From Candidatus Gastranaerophilales bacterium (GTDB lineage: Bacteria > Cyanobacteriota > Vampirovibrionia > Gastranaerophilales > Gastranaerophilaceae): a stretch of DNA of 64,000 nt. The notes under the pieces were generated by a model. The model made no database searches, was not told the DNA's origin, and saw nothing but the letters and a program-made list of their open reading frames with translations. Positions 16,022 through 24,256 of this stretch are shown here, piece after piece. The position numbers and the translations under genes are program-made. The stretch covers positions 1 to 64,000 of the forward strand of contig CALUVV010000006.1 of NCBI GenBank assembly GCA_944324305.1. The letters run 5' to 3'. The first letter of the stretch is position 1, and the number at the start of each line of letters is the position of its first letter.

Positions 16022-16896
16022 TGAGTGAAACAAAAGGCTTGAATAAAAACGCTACAAGAATGTTGACAGGCTTTATAATGGGTACGATTACCATGGGCTG
16101 TATTATGCTCGGCGGTGTTGCATTATTTCTTTTGCTGGCAATAGTAATATTTTTTGCTTCAAAAGAGTATGTGAAAATTCTTGAACACAAAGGTTTTTAT
16201 CCGAGCCTTAAAATTATGCTGGCATCCGAAGCTTTACTGGCTGTAATTACATTTTTTGACAGAACCGAATATGTTGCTCTTGCACTCACTTTATGTACAT
16301 TTGCGGCATTTATGTGGGTTTTGTTCAGAGGAAGACAGCCTTATATTGCAAATGTTTCCACTACAATTCTCGGTTTTGTATACTGCGGTTATTTCCCGCT
16401 TCATTTACAGCTTTTAAGAGATATTAGCTCTGCCAGATATAATGACGGTTTGGGATTTGTTGTAATGATGTTTACCGCAATTCTTTTAACCGATATAGGC
16501 TGCTATTATGCAGGTACAAGGTTCGGCAAACATAAACTTGCTCCTGTCATCAGTCCGAACAAGACTATTGAAGGTTCAATCGGCGGTGCTGTTTGTGCTG
16601 TTGTCGGTGCAGTGCTTGTCGGTGCATTTATAAGCGTATGTTTTGTTGAAGTACACTGGTATGTTTCTGTTCTGGTGGGCTTAATATGTACAGTATTTGC
16701 TCAAATAGGCGACTTATGCGAATCTTTGATTAAACGGGATGCCGGTGTTAAAGATTCGGGTAATTCCTTACCGGGACACGGCGGATTTTTGGACAGAACT
16801 GACAGCTTTGTTTTCACAATTCCTGTTATGTTTTATTTCTGTAAGTATTTTGTATTTTCAAACGATATTGTAAACTTCATTAAAGGATTGTTTTAA
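16021..16896 (+). CDS. cdsA: Phosphatidate cytidylyltransferase
   Basis: Makes CDP-diacylglycerol from phosphatidic acid and CTP, feeding phospholipid synthesis. A polytopic membrane protein of 291 residues with about seven or eight hydrophobic segments. The C-terminal family signature is complete (SLIKRDAGVKDSGNSLPGHG followed by GFLDRTD). It is directly followed by rnc without a gap. The usual neighbour uppS is not in the window. Confidence 0.95.
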   Translation: MSETKGLNKNATRMLTGFIMGTITMGCIMLGGVALFLLLAIVIFFASKEYVKILEHKGFYPSLKIMLASEALLAVITFFDRTEYVALALTLCTFAAFMWVLFRGRQPYIANVSTTILGFVYCGYFPLHLQLLRDISSARYNDGLGFVVMMFTAILLTDIGCYYAGTRFGKHKLAPVISPNKTIEGSIGGAVCAVVGAVLVGAFISVCFVEVHWYVSVLVGLICTVFAQIGDLCESLIKRDAGVKDSGNSLPGHGGFLDRTDSFVFTIPVMFYFCKYFVFSNDIVNFIKGLF

Positions 16897-17583
16897 ATGG
16901 ATAAATTAGAGGAAATTTACGGTATAAAAATTGATAATCCGGATTTCTTCAAACGTGCTTTAACGCATCCGTCTTATACAAAAGAGAAGGATATTCCTTA
17001 TACGGAAAATTATGAACGTATGGAATTTCTGGGTGATGCTGTTTTAAAGCTTATTACTTCACAAATTCTGTATGAAAAATATCCTGATTATACAGAAGGG
17101 GATTTATCAAAAATTCGTTCAATAGTGGTTTCAGACAGTACCCTGTCAAAAATTGCTCATGATATCGGGCTGTGTGATTTGATTATTATGGCACGTCATG
17201 AGGCTAAACAGGGGCTTGCGAATATAGAATCCGTATGTGCCTGTGCCTTTGAAGCTGTTTTAGGAGCTTATTATCTTGATAATAAATTACAATTTTTAAT
17301 CCCGTTTTTAAAAAAGGTTTTAACTCCTTATATTGAAGAAGTAGATAAAAACTTTGAAAAATATAATGCAAAGGCGATTTTGCAGGAATATACGCAGTCA
17401 TTAACTAAGGAAACACCTGTATATAACCTTGTAAATGAAACAGGTCCCGATCACAGCAAGACTTTTGAAGTTGAGGTTTCTTATCAAGGTAAGGTAATTG
17501 CAAACGGTTCCGGCAAATCAAAGAAGGATGCGGAGCAGCATGCTGCTTACAGAGCTTGTAAAATATTAGGAGCAATAAAATAA
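16897..17583 (+). CDS. rnc: Ribonuclease III
   Basis: Double-stranded RNA endonuclease that processes rRNA precursors and regulates mRNAs. 228 residues. The catalytic signature ERMEFLGDAVL is at 40-50, with a second acidic cluster in 'ACAFEAVLGAYYLD'. A double-stranded RNA-binding domain occupies about 155-228 and ends KKDAEQHAAYRAC. It shares an overlapping stop/start with rpe. Confidence 0.96.
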   Translation: MDKLEEIYGIKIDNPDFFKRALTHPSYTKEKDIPYTENYERMEFLGDAVLKLITSQILYEKYPDYTEGDLSKIRSIVVSDSTLSKIAHDIGLCDLIIMARHEAKQGLANIESVCACAFEAVLGAYYLDNKLQFLIPFLKKVLTPYIEEVDKNFEKYNAKAILQEYTQSLTKETPVYNLVNETGPDHSKTFEVEVSYQGKVIANGSGKSKKDAEQHAAYRACKILGAIK

Positions 17584-18221
17584 TGTCGAAAGTTTATATT
17601 TCACCATCTATTTTATCAGCGGATTTCGCAAATCTTGAAAGAGATATTAAGCTGGTTGAGAATGCAGGTGCTGACTGGCTTCATGTGGATGTTATGGACG
17701 GTCATTTTGTCCCGAATATAACAATAGGAGTTCCTGTAGTTGCATCTATAAAAAAAGTAGCTTCAATGCCTTTGGATGTACATTTAATGATTGAAAATCC
17801 GGAAAAATATATTGAAGCCTTTGCAAAAGCAGGTGCTGATATTTTAACTTTTCATTATGAGGCTGTGTCTGATGTAAAAGGAATTATTGAATTAATTAAA
17901 TCTTTCGGGGTAAAAGCAGGTATGTCAATAAAACCGAAGACACCTGCCGAAACAGTATTTCCGTACCTCGAAGATTTAGATTTAGTGCTTGTAATGACTG
18001 TAGAACCCGGATTTGGCGGGCAAAAATTTATGGCTGAATGTGCCGAAAAAATTCCGCTTATAAGTGAAAAAGCTCCGAAAAATCTAATAATTCAGGTCGA
18101 CGGCGGCATAAATGCCGAAACGGCAAGAATTTGCACGTGTTACGGTGCAAATTCTTTAGTTGCGGGTAATTATATTTATAAGTCAGATGACATTAAGGCT
18201 GCTGTTAAATCTTTACTCTAA
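17583..18221 (+). CDS. rpe: Ribulose-phosphate 3-epimerase
   Basis: TIM-barrel enzyme of the pentose phosphate pathway. 212 residues with metal and substrate residues in HVDVMDGHFVPN (34-45), DVHLMIE, and the phosphate-binding MTVEPGFGGQKF and DGGINAET blocks. It ends convergent with an acidic hypothetical gene, overlapping by nine bases. Confidence 0.96.
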   Translation: MSKVYISPSILSADFANLERDIKLVENAGADWLHVDVMDGHFVPNITIGVPVVASIKKVASMPLDVHLMIENPEKYIEAFAKAGADILTFHYEAVSDVKGIIELIKSFGVKAGMSIKPKTPAETVFPYLEDLDLVLVMTVEPGFGGQKFMAECAEKIPLISEKAPKNLIIQVDGGINAETARICTCYGANSLVAGNYIYKSDDIKAAVKSLL

Positions 18222-18743
18222 GCCTCGTCTTGCTTTACGTTTTCTGATTTCTTCAGCATCGGTTGTCAATGTCGGGTCGGCAAGAGTTAATTGTTGTTCC
18301 TGTTCGGTTTCATTTTCTGCTTCCGGAGCTCTTTGACCTGCTTCTGCCGCGAAACCTGGTGTGGGGTTCATAAATATATTTTCATCCTGTGTTGTTTCTT
18401 CACCTAATTCTTCAGGTCTTGCAGGATCTTTTACTGCATCAGGTTCTTCCGTTGCTGTTGGTGCTTCTGCATTTTCCGCCTCAGGAGCGGTTAATGCTTG
18501 TGCTTCTTCATCCAATCCCAGTTTAGACAGTGCATCAAGGCCTACATCTCCGTCAACCTGCTCGTATGTTACATCATCGGGGATTTTTGAAAAAGCAGCC
18601 ATTTGCTGCGCCCAGCTTACTATCTCGGCAGGAATCTCTTCTCCTTTGCTTTCTTCTTTTATAATTTCCTGCGGTGTAAGTTTTTTCCATTTGGAAATAT
18701 CTATACCCGTGGTTGAACCTGTTACACTCATTGAATCTGCCAT
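18213..18743 (-). CDS. Acidic low-complexity hypothetical protein
   Basis: 176 residues, starting MADSMSVTGSTTGIDISKWK, with a strong ribosome binding site (GAAAGGAGA) before ATG 18743; the frame is open further but lacks support. A possibly folded N-terminal third (to about residue 75) is followed by a Glu/Ala/Pro/Thr-rich tail and a basic end (EEIRKRKARRGLE). No known domain is recognised. The tail looks disordered. It is convergent with rpe and divergent from the small ORF at 18922. Confidence 0.7.
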   Translation of the reverse strand: MADSMSVTGSTTGIDISKWKKLTPQEIIKEESKGEEIPAEIVSWAQQMAAFSKIPDDVTYEQVDGDVGLDALSKLGLDEEAQALTAPEAENAEAPTATEEPDAVKDPARPEELGEETTQDENIFMNPTPGFAAEAGQRAPEAENETEQEQQLTLADPTLTTDAEEIRKRKARRGLE

Positions 18744-18921
18744 CAATTTTCTCCTTTCTAACTTAGTTATTTTTACGGCTTTTCTGCAAGAATTCTTCAA
18801 TAAATATTAAGTATTGTAACAAAAGTTATATAAAGTGAATATAAAAAGTCAATATTTTTTTATAGATTTTTTTTATATAAGTACGAGAGCAAAATAAAGA
18901 AAAAGAGAGGTTTTTAAGGCT

Positions 18922-19098
18922 ATGGCAACTATGCTTTTATTTTCCAATACCGTAACTGATACTTATAAAAACACGTCTGAAGCAGTAAATTCAATAGATA
19001 TAAATAAAAAACACGTGATTAAAAAAACGCTTGTGGATATGATGCGGCAATCGTTCTTTCACGGTGCAAGCAGGTTTGGAACTAATTTTATAGCTTAA
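18922..19098 (+). CDS. Small hypothetical protein (58 residues)
   Basis: Begins MATMLLFSNTVTDTYKNTSE and ends ASRFGTNFIA. It is preceded by AGAGAGG twelve bases before ATG and followed by a strong terminator at 19157. No known motif is seen. The isolated position between a divergent gene and a terminator supports it as a real short transcript, but coding status is uncertain. Confidence 0.4.
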   Translation: MATMLLFSNTVTDTYKNTSEAVNSIDINKKHVIKKTLVDMMRQSFFHGASRFGTNFIA

Positions 19099-19156
19099 GT
19101 TGGAAAATCAATAGGAAGAAAAGGAAATTAAATTTTAGGACAGGATGGAATAATAA

Positions 19157-19188
19157 AAGACCGGTAACTGATACCGGTCTTATTTTTT
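19157..19188. terminator. Bidirectional terminator
   Basis: A 10-bp stem AAGACCGGTA / TACCGGTCTT with a 5-nt loop is followed by ATTTTTT. It separates the small ORF (+) from the membrane peptide gene (-). Confidence 0.85.
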
Positions 19189-19375
19189 AGAAATGTTCCT
19201 GTATTGTTTGTTGTGTTTCTTCTTTGTTTTGTCTGTCAGCTTCAAAAAATTTCTTAATAGTCTTTTCATTTCTTACTGCATTTTCTGCATTTGTTCCAAG
19301 CTGTGTAAAATCTACGTTAAAATAAACCCATACTCCGCCGGCAATCAGTAATGCCAGAATTACCCATTTAAGCAT
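19187..19375 (-). CDS. Small single-pass membrane protein
   Basis: 62 residues: a hydrophobic segment at about 3-20 (MLKWVILALLIAGGVWVYF), then a hydrophilic, Asn/Glu/Gln-rich tail that could form a helix. The ribosome binding site is AGAGGAAG. Function is unknown; it could be a bitopic membrane peptide with its tail outside. Confidence 0.65.
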   Translation of the reverse strand: MLKWVILALLIAGGVWVYFNVDFTQLGTNAENAVRNEKTIKKFFEADRQNKEETQQTIQEHF

Positions 19376-19442
19376 AATTACTTCCTCTTATTTTTAACAC
19401 CATAATTATTATAAATTATATTTGAATTAATAAATCAAATCA

Positions 19443-19997
19443 TTAATGTATATTTAAAATGTATGTTTGTATATGTTTTTCTAATTGGTTAAGATACCTT
19501 GGTATATCAGGATGCTTAACTACATCATAAACCGCAAACGTTTCAAGTTTTTTCAGCCCGCAATACTCTTGCAGTTTATGCATTGCGTATATTACCTCGT
19601 CAAGAGTTTTCCCGTTATAAAATTCTGTCGGGTTATTAAAAGCTTCCTTAGGGGAATTCATTGTAAGAGAATACATGTATTTTTTATCTTTTAAAAGTCC
19701 GCCTCTGCCGTATTCTTCACTGGGACCGTAAAAACTCCCGTGTTTATAAACGTCGTCTATGTAACTTTTAAATAACCCGGGAAAAGAAAACCAATTGATT
19801 GGTGTTTGAATAATAATTATGTCAGCCCATAAATATTTTTCGATTTCTTCGTTAAGTTCATATCCGTTTTCTACAATTGTTGTTTTAACATCATTGTGCG
19901 GAGATACAAGTTCGACTATTTTATCAAACAAAGTTTTGTTTAATCTTCCTTGCGCGAAAGGGTAGTATTTATGACCGTTTATAACAAAAATATTCAT
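19443..19997 (-). CDS. mdaB: MdaB-type NAD(P)H quinone oxidoreductase
   Basis: Flavodoxin-fold FAD/FMN enzyme that reduces quinones by two electrons, protecting against oxidative stress. The pattern matches E. coli MdaB throughout: NIFVINGHKYYPFAQGRLN at the start, 'LWADIIIIQTPINWFSFP', 'KKYMYSLTMNSPKEAF', and the end 'VKHPDIPRYLNQLEKH'. I start at ATG 19997, where family similarity begins; the frame is open to 20033. It is divergent from a MarR gene 120 bases away, a usual regulator-target arrangement. Confidence 0.85.
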   Translation of the reverse strand: MNIFVINGHKYYPFAQGRLNKTLFDKIVELVSPHNDVKTTIVENGYELNEEIEKYLWADIIIIQTPINWFSFPGLFKSYIDDVYKHGSFYGPSEEYGRGGLLKDKKYMYSLTMNSPKEAFNNPTEFYNGKTLDEVIYAMHKLQEYCGLKKLETFAVYDVVKHPDIPRYLNQLEKHIQTYILNIH

Positions 19998-20117
19998 ATC
20001 TGTTATTTTAAATCTCATTGAAATTAATATCATTAGTCACAAGTATATAAATAAAAAATCCTGCATATTGTAAAAACTTTCTTCAAATGGTATTATTAAG
20101 TTAAAGAGGGTGATTGT

Positions 20118-20603
20118 ATGAGTGAAGATAAGTTTGGTAAAACGTCATATGTTGAAAGTATTTTTTATAAATTAAGTGAGACCGCAAGGGTATCTGAATT
20201 AATGGCACGTAATTTTTATAAAGATTTTACGGAACGTGGTGAGTATATTTTAGACTTGGATGAATTCAAAATACTATCTCATATTTCGCAGGATCCTAAG
20301 CTTTCACAGAGCGATATTTCAAAACTTATGTACAAGGGCAAAGCCCATATAGGCAAAATACTTAATGCTATGGAGGAAAAAAATTATATAACCAGGGTTT
20401 TGAGTTCAAAAAACAATATAATGGTTAAACAAACCGTATTGACTGATTATGGAAAGAAATTGTATGACTATACGGATAGAAGTTTTAAAAAACTCGGTGA
20501 ACGTGTTTTAGAAAACTTCTCATCAGAAGAATTAGAGAGCCTGGCTTTATTGCTTGATAAGATGAAACAGACAATGCTGGAAAATAATAAAATTTATTTT
20601 TAG
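20118..20603 (+). CDS. MarR family transcriptional regulator
   Basis: 161 residues with the winged-helix core: 'LDEFKILSHISQDPKLSQSD', the recognition helix 'KAHIGKILNAMEEKNYITRV', and a wing with 'VKQTVLTDYGKKLYDYT'. The ribosome binding site AGAGGGTG precedes ATG 20118. It probably controls itself and the divergent mdaB-like gene, as MarR proteins often respond to phenolic or oxidative signals; the operator cannot be fixed by eye. Confidence 0.85.
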   Translation: MSEDKFGKTSYVESIFYKLSETARVSELMARNFYKDFTERGEYILDLDEFKILSHISQDPKLSQSDISKLMYKGKAHIGKILNAMEEKNYITRVLSSKNNIMVKQTVLTDYGKKLYDYTDRSFKKLGERVLENFSSEELESLALLLDKMKQTMLENNKIYF

Positions 20604-20708
20604 AAAAATATTGACTTTTATAAATATAGTATTAAATTCTATAGGTAGAAAATTATACAAATCGTTTCAGTAAAATGGAGATGCTTATGGATAAAAGAAT
20701 ATGCTTTA

Positions 20709-20855
20709 TTAACAGTTTAAGCTTTCAATTTGAAGCTGCATAATAATATCTTTAGACATGTAAATGAAGCCATCAATCTTGTTGCCATTGTGCTTTACAA
20801 GTGTCCCGTCAATATCTAAAATCCAAGTATGCGCTAATGAGGAAATTTCTATCAT
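20709..20855 (-). pseudogene. Truncated HAD-superfamily hydrolase
   Basis: A 48-residue frame, MIEISSLAHTWILDIDGTLV followed by KHNGNKIDGF, holds the HAD motif I DxDGT but stops after about 48 residues where a HAD enzyme needs over 120. It has a proper ribosome binding site (GAGGTG), and its ATG overlaps the TGA of an upstream remnant frame (ATGA). The C-terminal end is replaced by unrelated sequence. This is the broken head of a formerly coupled gene pair. Confidence 0.7.
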
Positions 20856-20942
20856 TCAAGCACCTCATTTAGTTTTATAACCCCATTGTAGAAAGCGCCG
20901 CAAATGCTGTCATAATCTTCCCAAGCATAGGTTGTATATAAA
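20852..20942 (-). pseudogene. C-terminal remnant of gene once upstream of the HAD gene
   Basis: The frame reads TTYAWEDYDSICGAFYNG then VIKLNEVLE and TGA, with no start and no continuation upstream. Its stop overlaps the HAD start. In other genomes HAD genes of this kind follow sugar or nucleotide transferases; which family this tail belongs to cannot be told. Confidence 0.5.
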
Positions 20943-21250
20943 AACAAATAAAAACAGAAGAACGTAACATTTTTTTACAAATATACATCTTTGCTTTTAT
21001 TTGTGATATTATAACTTTCAGCAGATGTAAAATTGGAATCTTCACAAATTGGTTATTTAGTAAAGATCTATATAGGCAAATTTGCTGCGGAGCATTATAT
21101 TTCAGCGAACAGTAAAAATATAAATCCTTTTTTACAAAAAAATAAAATGTTTGTGGTAAAATTCAAGTAGAGAACACTCTCATCACTGAATGATTATACT
21201 GTGAAGATTATAAAATGTTATGTTCTCTGTTGTCAATAAAGGGTTTCAAC
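20943..21250. other. Non-coding stretch at edge of accessory island
   Basis: No gene is supported. It holds AT-rich sequence with TTTTTTACAAA-like tracts and an inverted repeat AGAGAACA (21169-21176) / TGTTCTCT (21221-21228), 44 bases apart, just downstream of the recombinase gene. It could be part of the recombination site or a small structured RNA; neither is shown. Confidence 0.3.
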
Positions 21251-21793
21251 CTATAAAATAAATTTGTTGTAACTTTCATCAATTTGATCTTGTTCAATGC
21301 CAATATATCGTAAAGTTATAGTCGGATTAGAATGATTAAAAATCTTTTGCAACATGGCAATGTCTTTAAATTTTTTATAATGATGATAGCCAAAAGTCTT
21401 TCGCATTGTATGAGTTCCGATTTTTTCCTGCAAGCCGACATCCTTGCAAGCTTTCTTTAGAACATAATACGCGCCAAATCTTTCCATTCTGTTTTTAAAT
21501 ATTGTTGTAAATAAAGCCTCGTCAGAGCGTTTACCTTTTGTATATTCATTAAATATTGGCTTCAGCTTTGTATTGATTGGAAATTTTTTAAATTTCCCTG
21601 TTTTCTTTTCAATAATCTGTATATGGCTTTTATTACGGACATCCCCTACATTTAATGCAACAATATCGGATATTCTCAAACCGCAGTTTGTTCCGATTGT
21701 GAATAACAGCAAATCTCTTGAACTATTTTTAGAAAAATATTTTTCCAGTTTTTTAATATCCTCAATATTTCTAATTGGTTCTACAGTAGTCAT
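21251..21793 (-). CDS. Short tyrosine recombinase (catalytic domain only)
   Basis: About 180 residues with the complete catalytic set: R40 in GLRISD, Lys in the beta-hairpin (EKKTGK), H128-x-x-R131 (HTMR), H154 (NHSN) and the nucleophile Y163 (RYIG). The N-terminal SAM-like core-binding domain of XerC/integrases is missing, as in some short phage- or element-derived recombinases. Start chosen at ATG 21793 (MTTVEPIRNIEDI), with AAAGGAG about twelve bases before it; the frame is open to 21889. It marks the left side of the defence island and may have moved part of it. Confidence 0.75.
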   Translation of the reverse strand: MTTVEPIRNIEDIKKLEKYFSKNSSRDLLLFTIGTNCGLRISDIVALNVGDVRNKSHIQIIEKKTGKFKKFPINTKLKPIFNEYTKGKRSDEALFTTIFKNRMERFGAYYVLKKACKDVGLQEKIGTHTMRKTFGYHHYKKFKDIAMLQKIFNHSNPTITLRYIGIEQDQIDESYNKFIL

Positions 21794-22605
21794 ACCTTTA
21801 CAAATCTCCTTTCTCTTCATATGGATAGACAAAAAACTGGTAATATTAATAATTAATTTGTCTATCCGGGTGGCTACAAACTTTTTCAAGGTAAAATATT
21901 TTTACTTTAAAAAGTTTTCGGTTGCAGTAAGGATTTCTTCAAAATCTTCATCAGTAAGCTTATTCAAGATCCTGCATTTCCAAAAGAAAAAACTTTTTGG
22001 ACTTTTTATTTACCAATAAATGAATACGATGCCGATATAGCCACTGTATGCAACAAAAAAAACAGAAACCCGGATTATATGTTGAATTGAACATCATACA
22101 ATATATATAAAATTACGGGCTGATATATTAAATGATACTGAAGCAAGACAATCATATTTGCAAGAAAAATTAAATTTACAAGCTGAAGAAAGCGAAGGTG
22201 TTGAACTCTTAGAATATTTGCCGCTACTAAATAAAAACAGTTCACATTCTTGCAGCAAACACACAATATCATCCATAGTTTCTTTTAAAATAAATTTACC
22301 ATTTAAATATAGATTATTAAAATATTTTAAATTTAAGCCATTATTTACATAATTTAAATTTATTAGAGTTGTATTATTTTTGTCAATTACAGTTTAAACC
22401 GTATATTTTGTTCGTAAATTTTTACCTTGATTTTCTGTTAATAATATTTTTTTATCTTTTAAATATATCAATTTACTAAGATGTGAAGAATTTGATATAT
22501 AGCATTTTTCAATTTGAGAACCAATTTTAACGTAAGCAATAAATCTTTCTTTTGCTTCTTTAATAAAGCAGGCTTAATATTATAAAATACACAAGATTTT
22601 TTTGA
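21794..22605. other. Decayed intergenic region with gene fragments
   Basis: No intact gene. On the minus strand at about 21902-21988 a fragment reads FWKCRILNKLTDEDFEE then ILTATENFLK and stop, which looks like the tail of a lost protein. The rest (22000-22600) is AT-rich with many stops in all frames and short matches to nothing I recognise. It looks like accumulated debris between the recombinase and the restriction genes. Confidence 0.5.
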
Positions 22606-22611
22606 TATAAT
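22606..22611 (+). promoter_or_regulatory. -10 box, leaderless spacing, restriction gene
   Basis: TATAAT is followed by AATGAA and ATG 22618. No ribosome binding site is present. The spacing equals that of prfA and two other genes in the window. The -35 region is poor, which would keep expression low, suitable for a nuclease. Confidence 0.5.
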
Positions 22612-22617
22612 AATGAA

Positions 22618-24252
22618 ATGAGTGACATGATTTTAAATGATAGCTTAGCGTATTTATATGGTCTTTTATGCGCAAGGGGGCATATATACCCAACATCAAA
22701 AAGAATAGTAATTGAATTTGCACATAAAAATAAAACGATAGAGGGTATTGCATATTGTCCAAAGTGTGGAGAAATGGCTACATGCCCATCAGGTAAAAAC
22801 TACTTAATGTGTAAAAATAAAAACTGCCAATTTATTGTCGATAAAAGCGTAAAACCTGTATATGAACAGCAGGAATCAACAACAACCTCTTTAAGTAAGG
22901 TAATTATACCTTTTTTAAACAAAAACATAAATGCAATATATGATTTTATTGGGAATGATCATATTACTTGTTTAATCATTGATTTTAAAGAAAATGAAGA
23001 CTTATTTGGTAAGATTATTGAAACAATGGATAATAAATTTGGGTTTGATTCTTTTGATATTCCTGATGTTATATATTCTGCCAATATAGAGTTTAAAAAA
23101 GAGTTTGTGAATGGGTTATTAGATGCCGCCGGATTTTTTAATTCTGGGGGATGGTATCCAAGAAATGGACAAAATAGCTCTGTAAGAATGAGAGCATATT
23201 TTCAAATTGTAAGAAATTGGAAGATGCCTGTCCAAATTTGTAATTTTTTAAAATCCGAATTTAAACTTCCAATTCAGACAATAGACTGGGGACATCCAAA
23301 CATAAGAGATGGTGCAATGAAAGATTATTTTGAATCTAATACTTCGAGCTGGAGCAGAGAGCACCAAGTTAAATTTTTACCAGAGTATTACATTGATTAT
23401 TTTAAACTTAGGCTGGCGCATAAACAAAAAATGTTTGAAGAATTGGCAACTCATAACAGAAATGCTATTTTTGATTATGATGAAGATTGTAACGCACCGA
23501 CTGCAATTACAAAAAAACAATTAAAAGTCTACCATAAGGAAGAAAATAGTAAAAAAATTCCAGAATGCACTAGAACTCATTGTGATGCCTTTTGGCAAGT
23601 ATGTGCAAACATGGGATGTAAATATGCTGCCTCAGAATTGAACGGTAACGAAAATTATTATTTAACTGGAATTAAAAATTGTACAAATGCTAGTGAAGTT
23701 TTAAGGGATTTTGATGCTATTCGCAGGTTTATTACAGAAAAAAGTATTGAAAGCGGTAAAAAACTTATTGAGAAAAAAGAAATAAAAGAACGTACAATAA
23801 TCAGAACAAACCCAGAACTGCAATTATATAAACCTATGTGTTTGTACTTGGAAAAATTTTTATCCGAAAAATATAGGCAAGATGTTATTGTTCATGATAC
23901 GTCAGCTTTTTATCTTGATAAATTTATAATTCAAAAAGGTTTAGAACAAGAATTTGAGTTTTGCGATAATTTTAAAATTAAACCTGATATAGTTGGCTTT
24001 TTGAGAGATTCAAAGAAATTAGTATTCGTAGAAGTTAAAGACGAAGAATTAACTATTCAAAGTATTGGGCAGCTGTTAGGATATTGTCTTGTTGCTCAAC
24101 CAGAAGAGGCTATTCTTGTTTCTCCCAAAGAACCAAATATTGCTCTTAAAATGCTTTTAACTGCAGATTCTTCATTTTTACAATATGGACAAAATTCAAG
24201 AATAAAAATTGCAACGTGGGTAGATAATAGTTTTAAATATTTGGGGTACTGA
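22618..24252 (+). CDS. Restriction endonuclease: LAGLIDADG-like plus PD-(D/E)XK domains
   Basis: 544 residues. Two LAGLIDADG-like helices (SLAYLYGLLCARG at 9-21 and FVNGLLDAAGFF at 163-174) suggest a homing-endonuclease-type DNA recognition fold. A Cys cluster (47, 50, 56, 65, 70) inserted after the first looks like a zinc ribbon. The C-terminus is a PD-(D/E)XK nuclease: KPD (D457), then VFVEVK (E472, K474), then IGQLLGYCLVA. It is followed four bases later by a paralogous pseudo-nuclease and faces two methyltransferase genes, so restriction is the best reading. The LAGLIDADG helices lack the acidic pair usually needed for cutting, so that part probably only recognises DNA. Specificity is unknown. 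Confidence 0.7.
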   Translation: MSDMILNDSLAYLYGLLCARGHIYPTSKRIVIEFAHKNKTIEGIAYCPKCGEMATCPSGKNYLMCKNKNCQFIVDKSVKPVYEQQESTTTSLSKVIIPFLNKNINAIYDFIGNDHITCLIIDFKENEDLFGKIIETMDNKFGFDSFDIPDVIYSANIEFKKEFVNGLLDAAGFFNSGGWYPRNGQNSSVRMRAYFQIVRNWKMPVQICNFLKSEFKLPIQTIDWGHPNIRDGAMKDYFESNTSSWSREHQVKFLPEYYIDYFKLRLAHKQKMFEELATHNRNAIFDYDEDCNAPTAITKKQLKVYHKEENSKKIPECTRTHCDAFWQVCANMGCKYAASELNGNENYYLTGIKNCTNASEVLRDFDAIRRFITEKSIESGKKLIEKKEIKERTIIRTNPELQLYKPMCLYLEKFLSEKYRQDVIVHDTSAFYLDKFIIQKGLEQEFEFCDNFKIKPDIVGFLRDSKKLVFVEVKDEELTIQSIGQLLGYCLVAQPEEAILVSPKEPNIALKMLLTADSSFLQYGQNSRIKIATWVDNSFKYLGY

Positions 24253-24256
24253 TATT

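Noticed and set aside
21169-21228. Inverted repeat AGAGAACA / TGTTCTCT as an attachment site or small RNA
   Set aside because: Only eight bases per arm with a 44-base gap, and no second copy found by eye; too weak to call.
21573-22019. Open frame on the plus strand across the recombinase
   Set aside because: It lies opposite the tyrosine recombinase, whose catalytic motifs are complete; the plus-strand product is hydrophobic nonsense without a ribosome binding site.
22618-24252. Simple homing endonuclease
   Set aside because: The LAGLIDADG helices lack the catalytic acids, an intact PD-(D/E)XK domain is present, and two methyltransferases adjoin, so restriction fits better.
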